Part shown: positions 8,020 to 16,397 of the stretch, piece after piece
Position numbering within the stretch: position 1 is the stretch's first letter
Layout: the number at the start of each line of letters is the position of its first letter
The notes under the pieces: model-generated
The model's input: only the letters and a program-made list of their open reading frames with translations
Database searches by the model: none
What the model was told of the DNA's origin: nothing
Source of the DNA: Lachnospiraceae bacterium
GTDB lineage: Bacteria; Bacillota; Clostridia; Lachnospirales; Lachnospiraceae
Assembly (NCBI GenBank): GCA_024691305.1
Contig: JAILNS010000032.1
Coordinates: 1-64,000 of the forward strand
Direction: 5' to 3'
DNA: 64,000 nucleotides
Made by a program: the position numbers and the translations under genes

Positions 8020-9831
8020 ATGGACGTTGTTATAGATCTTCGTTTACTAATCGTTATAGTGGCGCTTTTTTTGGGAATGGTCGCGCTTGTGGTCTGGCTC
8101 ATTATCCGAAACAGACTGAATATGCCTGACTATAGGAAACTTGTGGCCACAACGAAGGAACTCGAAGAAAGCCGTAAAGAACTTGAGAATGCGAGGAATG
8201 CGGCTGAAGAAGCGACCAAGACCGTACATGAACTCATGAATACCGCTTCATGGACTCTTCATATGGACAAAGACGGTCAGATGACCGGCGTTGAGAGCAG
8301 CGCAGAGTTCAGGTATCTTTTAAACGGAAATACCGATATGGATATTCCGGATTATCAATTATGGCTTAATTCTCTTCATCCCGATTATAAGGATCGTATC
8401 ACTGCCAAAATAGATAAAGCGGCTCATGGAAAAGGCATTTATGATGAGGTCTTTTTGTTGCATGACAGAACCGGTACATACAGATGGTACCGTGGAACCG
8501 GAGAACTGGTTCCCGAGGGTGACGGAACGGCATTTCGGGGCATTATACAGGATGTAAACGAAGAAAAGCAAAAAGAAATACTTAATGCCGAGAGGCTTGC
8601 CGCACTCGAAGACCTTGAGAAATCACAGGAAGCACTTAAGGAAGCCCTTGAAGAAGCGCAGCACGCCAATAAGGCCAAGAGTGAGTTCTTAAGTAATATG
8701 TCTCATGATATCCGTACTCCCATGAATGCGGTCATCGGTTTTACTGAACTTGCAATAGAAAACCGCGAGGATCCCGAAGCCGTCAAAGGCTATCTTGAGA
8801 AGATACAGACTTCCGGAAATCATCTGCTGATGCTCATAAACGATATTCTTGACATGAGCAAGATAGAGAGCGGACGCATAAATATAGAATACGCCCGTTG
8901 TGATCTTAAAGAACTTATTGCCTCCCTGGAGAAGATAGTAGACGGAGATGCAAGAAGCCGCAAGGTGAACTTTAAATGTGAGCTTGAGAATATGGCTGAA
9001 AGCGTGGTCTTATGTGACAGGCTAAGGGTAAATCAGATACTTTTAAACTGCATAGGAAACTCGGTTAAATTCACCCCGGAAGGCGGATATGTTGAGTTAA
9101 GGGTTCAGAAACTAAACGGAGAAGATCCCGACCATGCGGATTTTTCTTTTATCATCGCAGATACCGGTATAGGTATGAGTAAAGAATTCCTTGAGAAACT
9201 GTTTGAGCCGTTCGAACGAGAAAGGACTTCTACAATAAGCAGGATCCAGGGCACCGGACTCGGAATGGCCATAACCAGGAATCTGGTCGAGATGATGGGC
9301 GGAACTATTGATGTGGAGAGCCGTGAAGGCGAAGGGACCACATATACGATCACCTTGAATTTTGAACTTGTGCATGAGAGATGTGAGCAGACCGGTAATC
9401 AGGCACAGGATGATATCACGATAGAGGAGATGGCTGCCGGGGTTAAGGGCCTGCATGTATTACTTGTAGACGACAATGGCACAAACAGGCTTGTGGCAAA
9501 AGGCGTATTCAGATCCAGGGGAATAAGTGCCGATGAAGCAACAAACGGAGCCCAGGCGGTTGAGATAATCAAAAATGCGGCCTTCGGTGAATATGATGTA
9601 ATTCTTATGGATGTTCAGATGCCTGTTATGGACGGACTTACCGCCGCAGACAATATCAGGGCATTGGAAGATCCTGAACTTGCGCAGATCCCGATCCTTG
9701 CAATGACCGCAAATGCATTCGCCGAAGACCGGGATGAGTGCCTTGCTCACGGGATGAATGATTATATAGCCAAACCCTACAAACCGGATGAACTTATTCG
9801 GAAATTGTATTTTTGCGTGAAAAACAATTGA
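8020..9831 (+). CDS. Hybrid sensor histidine kinase with receiver domain
   Basis: The order is: one N-terminal membrane helix (residues 7-29), a coiled coil (40-75), a PAS-like sensor (75-180), a second coiled coil, a HisKA domain with phospho-acceptor His229 in FLSNMSHDIRTP, a HATPase_c domain (N347 box, DTGIGMS, GTGLGMAI), and a receiver whose phospho-acceptor is Asp531 in VILMDVQMP. No output domain is present, so a separate phosphotransfer partner is expected; none is nearby. The signal is unknown. The ATG lacks a clear Shine-Dalgarno sequence, and a TATAAT (8005-8010) overlaps the last codons of nth. Confidence 0.93.
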   Translation: MDVVIDLRLLIVIVALFLGMVALVVWLIIRNRLNMPDYRKLVATTKELEESRKELENARNAAEEATKTVHELMNTASWTLHMDKDGQMTGVESSAEFRYLLNGNTDMDIPDYQLWLNSLHPDYKDRITAKIDKAAHGKGIYDEVFLLHDRTGTYRWYRGTGELVPEGDGTAFRGIIQDVNEEKQKEILNAERLAALEDLEKSQEALKEALEEAQHANKAKSEFLSNMSHDIRTPMNAVIGFTELAIENREDPEAVKGYLEKIQTSGNHLLMLINDILDMSKIESGRINIEYARCDLKELIASLEKIVDGDARSRKVNFKCELENMAESVVLCDRLRVNQILLNCIGNSVKFTPEGGYVELRVQKLNGEDPDHADFSFIIADTGIGMSKEFLEKLFEPFERERTSTISRIQGTGLGMAITRNLVEMMGGTIDVESREGEGTTYTITLNFELVHERCEQTGNQAQDDITIEEMAAGVKGLHVLLVDDNGTNRLVAKGVFRSRGISADEATNGAQAVEIIKNAAFGEYDVILMDVQMPVMDGLTAADNIRALEDPELAQIPILAMTANAFAEDRDECLAHGMNDYIAKPYKPDELIRKLYFCVKNN

Positions 9832-9856
9832 TTATGCGTCATTCAGGATGTATAAT
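9828..9856 (+). promoter_or_regulatory. Sigma-A-type promoter for the panT-like/coaX operon
   Basis: TTGATT (9828-9833) and TATAAT (9851-9856) are separated by exactly 17 nt. The -35 overlaps the stop of the kinase gene. The transporter ATG is about 60 nt downstream with AGGAGG at 9906-9911. Confidence 0.6.
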
Positions 9857-9917
9857 TCCAACGACATAAATAAATTTGCACTATACCCGGTTAAGGGACA
9901 GTAGCAGGAGGAGAAAA

Positions 9918-10514
9918 ATGAATAATAAAACAAAAACACTTGTAGGTATTGGCTTGCTGACCGCGATCGTTGTTGTATTACAGGCGCTCGCAATAGGCAT
10001 CAGATTCGGGTTGTTCAATATTACACTGGTATTGGTACCCATCATTGTAGGTGTTGCTCTTTACGGTTATTGGGCAGGTGTATGGCTTGGAGCCGTATTC
10101 GGACTTGTAGTCCTGTTTACCGATGCGGGTGTTTTTCTTGCGATAAGCATTCCCGGAACGATAATCACATGTCTTCTTAAAGGTATTCTCGCAGGTCTTC
10201 TTGCAGGTCTCGCTTACAAAGCACTGGAATCCAAAAATACACTTATTGCCGTAATTGTTGCAGGTATCGTTGCACCTGTTGTAAATACGGGCGTATTTCT
10301 TTTGGGATGCCGTCTCTTCTTCTTTGATACGATCAAGGAATGGGCAGCAGGAGCAGGATTCGAAAATGCGGGATTATATATGATCACAGCCTTTGTCGGA
10401 CTTAACTTCCTGGTTGAACTTGCCATAAACCTTATCTTAAGTACAGTTATCGTTCGTATCATCCAGATCGGAAGAAAGAGCGGAGCAGCCGTAGATACAG
10501 GTAAGGAGGATTAA
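9918..10514 (+). CDS. ECF transporter S-component, probable pantothenate type
   Basis: The 198-residue hydrophobic protein has about six membrane segments and the N-terminal helix pattern of energy-coupling-factor substrate-binding subunits. The ATG at 9918 is chosen over the track start 9876 because AGGAGG (9906-9911) precedes it and the extra 14 residues are basic and non-conserved in character. The stop is 5 nt before coaX, pantothenate kinase, so pantothenate is the likely substrate; this is inferred from context, not from binding residues. The shared ECF ATPases and T subunit are not in the window. Confidence 0.75.
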   Translation: MNNKTKTLVGIGLLTAIVVVLQALAIGIRFGLFNITLVLVPIIVGVALYGYWAGVWLGAVFGLVVLFTDAGVFLAISIPGTIITCLLKGILAGLLAGLAYKALESKNTLIAVIVAGIVAPVVNTGVFLLGCRLFFFDTIKEWAAGAGFENAGLYMITAFVGLNFLVELAINLILSTVIVRIIQIGRKSGAAVDTGKED

Positions 10515-10519
10515 TACAT

Positions 10520-11293
10520 ATGATCCTGGCGATAGACCTTGGCAATACAAATGTTACGTTCGGCTGTCTCGACGAGAATACGGGAGAGATATTTTTTGAA
10601 GAGCGTATACATACCGATTTTAAAAGCACATCGGTTGAATATGCGGTTCAGATAAAGACTATTATGGATATCAGGGGAGTATCCGCTGACGATATCACGG
10701 GCGGAATTCTTTCATCATCGGTTCCGCCGGTCACAAGACAGGTAAGAAACGCTGCGGAAATGATCCTTAAGAAGCCCGTCATTGAAGTAGGCCCCGGCAT
10801 TAAGACAGGTGTCGATATCAAGATAGACGATCCGGCTTCTCTTGGCCCCGATCTTCTGGTCGGCGCTGTCGCAGGCCTGGCTGAGTACGGATCACCGATC
10901 ATTCTCGTGGATATGGGCACCGCTACTACGATTTCCGTTATTGATGATCAAAAGCGCTTTATGGGCGGTATGATCATGCCGGGTGTAAAGGTGTCGATCA
11001 ACGGATTGACGGCCAATGCCGCACATCTTCCGGATATTGCCATTGAACTTCCCGATAAACTTATAAACGGTACTACCGTAGGTGCGATGCAAAGCGGTAG
11101 CGTATACGGACATGCTGCATGTATAGACGGTATGGTAGACCGTATTTGGGAAGACTTAGGATACAGGACCAAGGTTGTGGCTACGGGTGGTTTTGCGAGA
11201 ACGGTCATTCCGTGCTGTAAGACAGATATAGTCATAGACTCACAACTTCTCATTAAGGGATTATGTATCCTTTATCAGAAGAACCACAAATAA
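10520..11293 (+). CDS. coaX: Type III pantothenate kinase
   Basis: This ASKHA-fold kinase catalyses the first step of coenzyme A synthesis. The N-terminal MILAIDLGNTNVTFG is the phosphate-1 motif, PDLLVGAVAG and VDMGTATTISVID give the pantothenate and phosphate-2 regions, and GGMIMPG is conserved in type III enzymes. At 257 residues it is full length. It is coupled to the upstream ECF S-component, giving an uptake-plus-phosphorylation unit for pantothenate. It is convergent with the next gene, with a 27-nt gap and no clear hairpin. Confidence 0.95.
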   Translation: MILAIDLGNTNVTFGCLDENTGEIFFEERIHTDFKSTSVEYAVQIKTIMDIRGVSADDITGGILSSSVPPVTRQVRNAAEMILKKPVIEVGPGIKTGVDIKIDDPASLGPDLLVGAVAGLAEYGSPIILVDMGTATTISVIDDQKRFMGGMIMPGVKVSINGLTANAAHLPDIAIELPDKLINGTTVGAMQSGSVYGHAACIDGMVDRIWEDLGYRTKVVATGGFARTVIPCCKTDIVIDSQLLIKGLCILYQKNHK

Positions 11294-11320
11294 GAAGTTT
11301 ATGATAATTTTTTAGGTAAT

Positions 11321-11929
11321 TTATTTAAGATATGAATTCAGGGAATCGATGATGGAAGCCTTAAGAGGAGTATTTAAGGTTTCTGCTACGGGTAAAAGAG
11401 CTCGTATGGAATCGGTATCTCCCATATCCGAATAGATAGAAGCAAGACATTTATATGTGCCGCTCACGTCGGTCTGTGTTGAGACAGCGTACTCAAGGAC
11501 CTCGCGGGCGGCATTTGTGTCGCCGATCGAAATAAGTTCATTGGCCCATTTTTGAAGAGTCTGCGCAAGAAGAGTATAGCGCTGGTCATATAGTGTCAAA
11601 AGGGTTATATTTGGAGCGCCGTATTTGAGTTTTAGGTCAGTATTACTGATACCGGTCAGATTAACGACCGGAGACTTGGAAAGTTCGACTATAGTATCTA
11701 TGCAGGATGCTATGGTATTATTATCAGTATGAAGGGATATAGGAAGAGTATCCAACGGAATGGCCAGATAGTTAAGGTCATCCAGGGGTTTTCTTCTGAC
11801 GGAATTGGCTGCATGCTCTTTTTCCCAGAATTCCTGCTCGCTTTGAGCATATGTGTTTTTGGTTCTTCGTGTAGCGATGGCTATGATCAGACTGACTACC
11901 AGTGCACTTGCCAAAAGAAACAGGTTCAT
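11321..11929 (-). CDS. Membrane-anchored helical protein of unknown function
   Basis: The 202-residue protein has one N-terminal membrane helix (MNLFLLASALVVSLIIAIA), then a polar helical region. The last 90 residues (LQKWANELISIGDTNAAREVLEYAV and onward) read like two or three TPR-type helix pairs. No enzymatic motif is seen. The start has an AAAGGA ribosome site. It is divergent from a 36-codon membrane peptide across only 44 nt. A role as a scaffold for envelope complexes would fit TPR-like repeats but is not shown. Confidence 0.7.
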   Translation of the reverse strand: MNLFLLASALVVSLIIAIATRRTKNTYAQSEQEFWEKEHAANSVRRKPLDDLNYLAIPLDTLPISLHTDNNTIASCIDTIVELSKSPVVNLTGISNTDLKLKYGAPNITLLTLYDQRYTLLAQTLQKWANELISIGDTNAAREVLEYAVSTQTDVSGTYKCLASIYSDMGDTDSIRALLPVAETLNTPLKASIIDSLNSYLK

Positions 11930-11973
11930 CTATAATCCTTTCTGAAAGACAAATCGTAAGTTTAGGAGCAGTT

Positions 11974-12084
11974 ATGCAGGGTCAAAGTGGAAAGAAACGC
12001 CGCAGACAGATAATTTCATCAATTATTATAATCATAATAATTCTGGTTATGGTAGTTCCGACCATTCTGACATTAGTTGGATGA
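11974..12084 (+). CDS. Small single-span membrane peptide (36 aa)
   Basis: The ORF track lists a 60-residue frame from 11902, but ATG 11974 has AGGAG 5 nt upstream and yields a compact peptide. It has a basic head (GKKRRRQ), then a very hydrophobic helix rich in isoleucine (SSIIIIIIILVMVVPTILTLV). The positive-inside rule puts the N-terminus in the cytoplasm. It lies 60 nt before the VanW gene in the same direction, so it may be co-transcribed. I do not recognise it; small size keeps confidence moderate. Confidence 0.55.
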   Translation: MQGQSGKKRRRQIISSIIIIIIILVMVVPTILTLVG

Positions 12085-12144
12085 TAACTGCACTCTGTGT
12101 TGGCTTTTTCTACCAACATCATAGCATATATTCAGGAGCAAGTA

Positions 12145-13650
12145 ATGCGTAATATAGCAAAGCTGATAACAGGTATAATAGCCGCAACAGGTATAGGGCT
12201 GTTAACGACTATCAGTATAGAAGCGGCACCGGGGTCGGGAATCGAGACCGGTGTTTTTGCAGATGATATAAGCCTGTCCGGCATGAGCGAGGATGAGGCG
12301 GTGAAGGCTGTCAAAGCCCGGGTATATGAGAGGGGAGCTGCCTCCATTACCATAACCGACGGAGCTGAGTTTAGCAGAACTTTTACCGGAGGCGATATCG
12401 GATATTCATGGGTCAACGAATCCATCATAAATGAAGCGGCATCTCTCGGTAAGTCCGGTGATATTGTGACACGCTACATGGCACTTAAGGATCTTACACG
12501 TTCGCCTAAAGTTTATGATATAGAATATTCGGTGGATGAGACTCTTCTTTCTGCCATAGTCGGTGAATGTGCCGCTGAATATGACAGGGAAGCTGTGAAT
12601 GCTTCTTTAACCAAAAACGGTGAGGGATTTAACATTACCGAGGGAGTTGCGGGAAGAGTCATAGATCAGGCTTCCGTTATTTCCGGGCTTTCCGAGTATC
12701 TTGTAAACGAATGGGACGGATCCCCCTATACATATAATATGAAAGTCGATGTTGTAGAGCCCCTTGGCAGTTACGAAGACCTGTCAAAAGTAAAAGATGT
12801 ACTTGGTACATTCAGCACCAGTTATTCAACATCAGGCTCATCAAGATCTGCGAATATAGCAAATGCCTGCGGACTTATAAACGGAACAACGGTCTATCCG
12901 GGTGAAGAGTTTTCAACTCTTGAAAAGATAACTCCTTTTTCGGAGGCAAACGGTTATTTCATGGCCGGTTCATATTTAAACGGTCAGGTTGTCGACAGCC
13001 TGGGCGGAGGTATATGTCAGGTATCGACTACGCTTTATAACGCGGCACTTCTGTCGGAACTTGAGATCAGCGAAAGACATAATCATTCGATGATCATAGG
13101 ATATGTAAAACCCAGCATGGATGCGGCTATCGCAGAATCGTCGGGCAAGAATTTCAAATTTATCAATAATACGGACTATCCTATATATATAGACGGATAT
13201 ACCACAGCGGAAAAAAGAATAGTCTTTACCATATACGGTGTTGAGACGAGAGCGGCTACGCATTCCGTTACATATGAGAGTGAAGTACTTGAAACGACCG
13301 CACCCGAAACTGACATGATATATACCGATGCGGGACAGCCTGCAGGCTTCAGCTCGGGAATACAGTCCGCTCATATAGGATATAAGGCCCGCCTTTGGAA
13401 AAATACATATGAAAACGGTGAACTGGTAAGCCGTGATGAAATAAATTCCAGCACATATAAGATGTCTCCGAGGAGCATCACGATCGGAGTGGCAACAGAC
13501 AATGCCGATATCTATAATATGCTCATGGAGGCAGCGGCATCGGGAAGTGCGGATACTGCTGCTGCCGCGGCAGCTACAGCGGCGTCGATCCTTACTCCCG
13601 CTCCTGCTCCCGAAGCACAGGGAGAAGCAGTGGCCGAAGCCACTCAGTAA
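12145..13650 (+). CDS. VanW-family cell-wall protein
   Basis: ATG 12145 is preferred over the track start 12097 because CAGGAG precedes it and the protein then opens with a clean signal/anchor segment (IAKLITGIIAATGIGLLTTISI). The middle (about residues 50-230) resembles the paired putative peptidoglycan-binding domains found ahead of VanW. The VanW domain follows with GGGICQVSTTLYNAALL and ERHNHS. The last 40 residues are an Ala/Pro-rich low-complexity tail. The role is probably in cell-wall binding or modification; despite the name, no vancomycin-resistance genes are nearby. Confidence 0.88.
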   Translation: MRNIAKLITGIIAATGIGLLTTISIEAAPGSGIETGVFADDISLSGMSEDEAVKAVKARVYERGAASITITDGAEFSRTFTGGDIGYSWVNESIINEAASLGKSGDIVTRYMALKDLTRSPKVYDIEYSVDETLLSAIVGECAAEYDREAVNASLTKNGEGFNITEGVAGRVIDQASVISGLSEYLVNEWDGSPYTYNMKVDVVEPLGSYEDLSKVKDVLGTFSTSYSTSGSSRSANIANACGLINGTTVYPGEEFSTLEKITPFSEANGYFMAGSYLNGQVVDSLGGGICQVSTTLYNAALLSELEISERHNHSMIIGYVKPSMDAAIAESSGKNFKFINNTDYPIYIDGYTTAEKRIVFTIYGVETRAATHSVTYESEVLETTAPETDMIYTDAGQPAGFSSGIQSAHIGYKARLWKNTYENGELVSRDEINSSTYKMSPRSITIGVATDNADIYNMLMEAAASGSADTAAAAAATAASILTPAPAPEAQGEAVAEATQ

Positions 13651-13655
13651 CATAT

Positions 13656-14690
13656 ATGAGAACAGGTGTATTACCGTCTAATATATATGACAGGGCAGTA
13701 TATAAGCCCGTACATAAATATAATAAGGACAGAGGTACAGTCTGCGAAACAGCCTGTGCCTCTTCGTATTCTTCGAAGCCTTTTTATCCGGTATGTGTAT
13801 ACGCAGAGTTATCTGGCCTTACTGAAAACCTGTCCGGAGAAATTGAAGTGTATATGCTCCATTTTGTCGGACAGTGTATGGAAAAAAATCTTCGGATCCC
13901 CGATTCTGTCATTGTCGGTGTGACGATGCCCGAAACCTTTGAAGAGCCCATGTTACGCAGTTTCATTTCTTTTTTGACTAAGGTGTGCGGAAAATGGGAG
14001 CTTGGGATAAAAGATGTATTCGTAAGGACATCTGCAGCGGTCAACAGGATCCAGTTTGTATTTACGGCTTCATATGATATAAGTACGGAAGATATATCCA
14101 ATACAGCGGACATAAGTGTTACAGCCAAAAGTAATTCATATGACGGCTTTGATCTGGTCATAACAGGGTATGCAGGTGCATTTGGCGGACGTCTTCTTAC
14201 GGAAAGAAACTTAAGCAGCCTGTCTCAAAGATTTAGCATAAACTACCTTGACAAAGCAAGGACTGTCGCATGCGGGGACCGGTGTGATATGCTGAACATA
14301 CTTGATGTTATCAGCACTCAGGCAGCGACAGACAGGCCTCGTATATTTAGTGCCGGAGAGGGCGGTATATATGCCGCACTTTGGAATCTCGGAGAGTCTT
14401 TAGGCTGTGGGATGAATGTCTATCAAAAAAAGATACCGGTATACCAGGAGACCATAGAGATATGTAATCATCTGGATGTCGATCCGTATAAACTTGAGAG
14501 TGCGGGATGTCTGGTTTTTGCGGTATCCGACGGACCTGAATTTTGTAAGGCGCTTGAACAAAAAGGAATAGATTCTTCTCATATTGGGTGCTTGACGAGG
14601 GACCTTAAGCGTGTAATCATAAACGGAGGGGAAGAACGCTTTTTAAATCTGCCCGATATGGATGAATTATATCGAAAAAAAGATGATTGA
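13656..14690 (+). CDS. AIR-synthase/HypE-like protein
   Basis: The C-terminal half (from about residue 200) resembles the PurM/HypE C-terminal domain: SAGEGGIYAALWNLGESLGCGMNVY, then IPVYQETIEICNHLDVDPYKLESAG and SDGPEFCKALEQKG. The N-terminal half is a plausible ATP-binding domain but its metal/ATP motif is weak. In known relatives these folds bind ATP and activate amide or carbamoyl groups. No hydrogenase or hyp genes are nearby, so it is not a simple HypE. It starts 5 nt after the VanW stop with no clear ribosome site, suggesting coupling. Confidence 0.6.
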   Translation: MRTGVLPSNIYDRAVYKPVHKYNKDRGTVCETACASSYSSKPFYPVCVYAELSGLTENLSGEIEVYMLHFVGQCMEKNLRIPDSVIVGVTMPETFEEPMLRSFISFLTKVCGKWELGIKDVFVRTSAAVNRIQFVFTASYDISTEDISNTADISVTAKSNSYDGFDLVITGYAGAFGGRLLTERNLSSLSQRFSINYLDKARTVACGDRCDMLNILDVISTQAATDRPRIFSAGEGGIYAALWNLGESLGCGMNVYQKKIPVYQETIEICNHLDVDPYKLESAGCLVFAVSDGPEFCKALEQKGIDSSHIGCLTRDLKRVIINGGEERFLNLPDMDELYRKKDD

Positions 14691-14731
14691 ACGGATAAAC
14701 AGTTTTATTATTACAGGGGGATATAAGGAGT

Positions 14732-15223
14732 ATGGAAAATATTCGCGAAGCAATTCTTACAACAATTGAGAAGAACAGCCGGATAGATTTAAGTGAACTG
14801 GCGATAAGACTCGGAGTTTCGGAACCCGATATAGCCAACACTTTGGAAGAACTTGAGAGTGAGGGTGTGATCTGCGGTTATCATACAATGATAGACTGGG
14901 ACAAGACCTCTATAGATAAGGTTTCCGCTCTCATCGAGGTCAGAGTTACACCACAGAGGGAAGAGGGATTTGACCGTATCGCAGAGCGTATTTACAACTA
15001 TCCTGAGGTTAACAGTGTATATCTTATATCAGGCGGCTATGACCTTCTGGTAACACTTGAAGGAAAATCCTTAAAGGAAGTATCGCAGTTTGTATCGGAT
15101 AAATTGTCCACTCTTGATACGGTAATCTCTACTGCAACTCATTTCATATTAAAGAGATACAAAGATCACGGTACCATAATGGATACCAGAACCGAAGACG
15201 TAAGAGAGAAGGTGTCACCTTGA
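14732..15223 (+). CDS. Lrp/AsnC-family transcriptional regulator
   Basis: The 163-residue protein has an N-terminal winged helix-turn-helix (RIDLSELAIRLGVSEPDIANTLEELESEGVI) and a C-terminal RAM/AsnC ligand-binding domain (SALIEVRVTPQREEGFDRIAERI to the end). Lrp proteins sense amino acids and act as dimers or octamers. AAGGAG precedes the ATG. Its stop overlaps the TTG start of the aminotransferase, so the regulator and enzyme are translationally coupled and probably functionally linked through amino-acid sensing. Confidence 0.9.
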   Translation: MENIREAILTTIEKNSRIDLSELAIRLGVSEPDIANTLEELESEGVICGYHTMIDWDKTSIDKVSALIEVRVTPQREEGFDRIAERIYNYPEVNSVYLISGGYDLLVTLEGKSLKEVSQFVSDKLSTLDTVISTATHFILKRYKDHGTIMDTRTEDVREKVSP

Positions 15224-16383
15224 GAAACCCTCTGTCAGAGACCATAGTTAATATCAAGCCCTCCGGGATACGTAAGTTTTTTGATATAGTTGCGGAAATG
15301 AACGATCCCGAAGTGATATCCTTAGGTGTGGGCGAGCCTGATTTTGACACACCGTGGCATATCCGTGATGAGGGTATTTACTCGCTGGAAAAAGGCCGTA
15401 CATTCTATACTTCAAATGCCGGCCTTATGGAGCTTCGCCGTGAGATATGCAATTATCTTAAGCGTCGTTTCAACGTGGAATATGATCCCCGCAAGCAGGT
15501 TCTGATAACCGTAGGAGGTTCAGAGGCTATAGATATAGGACTCAGAGCGATCCTTGATCCCGGGGATGAGGTTATAATTCCCCAGCCCTGTTATGTTTCT
15601 TATGAACCTTGTACGATACTGGCAGGCGGAAAGCCTGTGATCGTAAATCTGAAGGCGGAAAACGAATTCAGGCTGACCGCTAAGGAACTTGAAGATGCCA
15701 TTACCCCAAAGACCAAGCTTCTCATCCTTCCTTTTCCTAACAATCCTACCGGTGCGATCATGGAAAGGAACGATCTTGAGGCTATAGCGGAAGTTATCAT
15801 AAAGCATGATCTTTTGGTCATGTCCGATGAGATATATGCTGAGCTTTCATATAAAGAAAAACATGTGACGATAGCAGAGATCCCGGGAATGAAGGAGAGG
15901 ACGATACTGATAAACGGATTCTCCAAGGCTTATGCGATGACCGGATGGCGTATGGGATATGTGTGCGGTCCTGATGCGATCATAGAGCAGATGACCAAGA
16001 TCCATCAGTTTGCTATCATGTGTGCTCCGACCACAAGCCAGTATGCAGCGATAGAAGCACTCAAAAACGGTGATGATGACGTGGAAGAGATGCGCAGGGC
16101 TTATGATCAGAGAAGACGTTATCTTGTACACGAATTCAGGGAGATCGGAATGGATTGTTTCGAACCTTTCGGAGCTTTTTATGTATTTCCTTCAATTCAG
16201 AGATTCAATATGACTTCGGATGAGTTTGCGACCAGACTTTTGAAAGATCAGAAACTTGCAGTTGTTCCGGGTACTGCCTTCGGTGACTGCGGTGAAGGTT
16301 TCCTTCGTATTTCTTATGCATATTCGATAGAGAACCTGAAAAAAGCGATGGGCAGGATCAGGAAATTTGTGGAAACACTTTAA
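15220..16383 (+). CDS. PLP-dependent class I/II aminotransferase
   Basis: This is a fold-type I aminotransferase of the aspartate/aromatic (PatA-like) group. NPTGAIMERN is the conserved Asn-Pro substrate/PLP motif, VMSDEIYAELSY carries the Asp-x-x-Tyr that contacts PLP, and FSKAYAMTGWRMGY contains the Schiff-base lysine. At 387 residues it is full length. The start is TTG at 15220 overlapping the Lrp gene's TGA, with AAGGTG as ribosome site. The substrate cannot be read from sequence; the Lrp neighbour suggests a role in amino-acid metabolism. Confidence 0.9.
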   Translation: MRNPLSETIVNIKPSGIRKFFDIVAEMNDPEVISLGVGEPDFDTPWHIRDEGIYSLEKGRTFYTSNAGLMELRREICNYLKRRFNVEYDPRKQVLITVGGSEAIDIGLRAILDPGDEVIIPQPCYVSYEPCTILAGGKPVIVNLKAENEFRLTAKELEDAITPKTKLLILPFPNNPTGAIMERNDLEAIAEVIIKHDLLVMSDEIYAELSYKEKHVTIAEIPGMKERTILINGFSKAYAMTGWRMGYVCGPDAIIEQMTKIHQFAIMCAPTTSQYAAIEALKNGDDDVEEMRRAYDQRRRYLVHEFREIGMDCFEPFGAFYVFPSIQRFNMTSDEFATRLLKDQKLAVVPGTAFGDCGEGFLRISYAYSIENLKKAMGRIRKFVETL

Positions 16384-16397
16384 ACAGACGGCGGACC

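Noticed and set aside
9460-9750. Minus-strand ORF in the receiver domain of the histidine kinase
   Set aside because: Shadow of the well-supported plus-strand receiver domain.
13629-13644. Hairpin AGTGGC-CGAA-GCCACT at the end of the VanW gene
   Set aside because: It has a perfect 6-bp stem but lies inside coding sequence with no T-tract, and the next gene starts 5 nt after the stop, so termination there is unlikely.
12145-13650. Vancomycin-resistance determinant
   Set aside because: VanW-domain proteins are common in clostridial chromosomes; no vanA/H/X-type genes or two-component pair is nearby.
12976-13653. 225-aa minus-strand ORF
   Set aside because: Antisense shadow of the VanW gene with a Cys/Arg/Ser-rich product.
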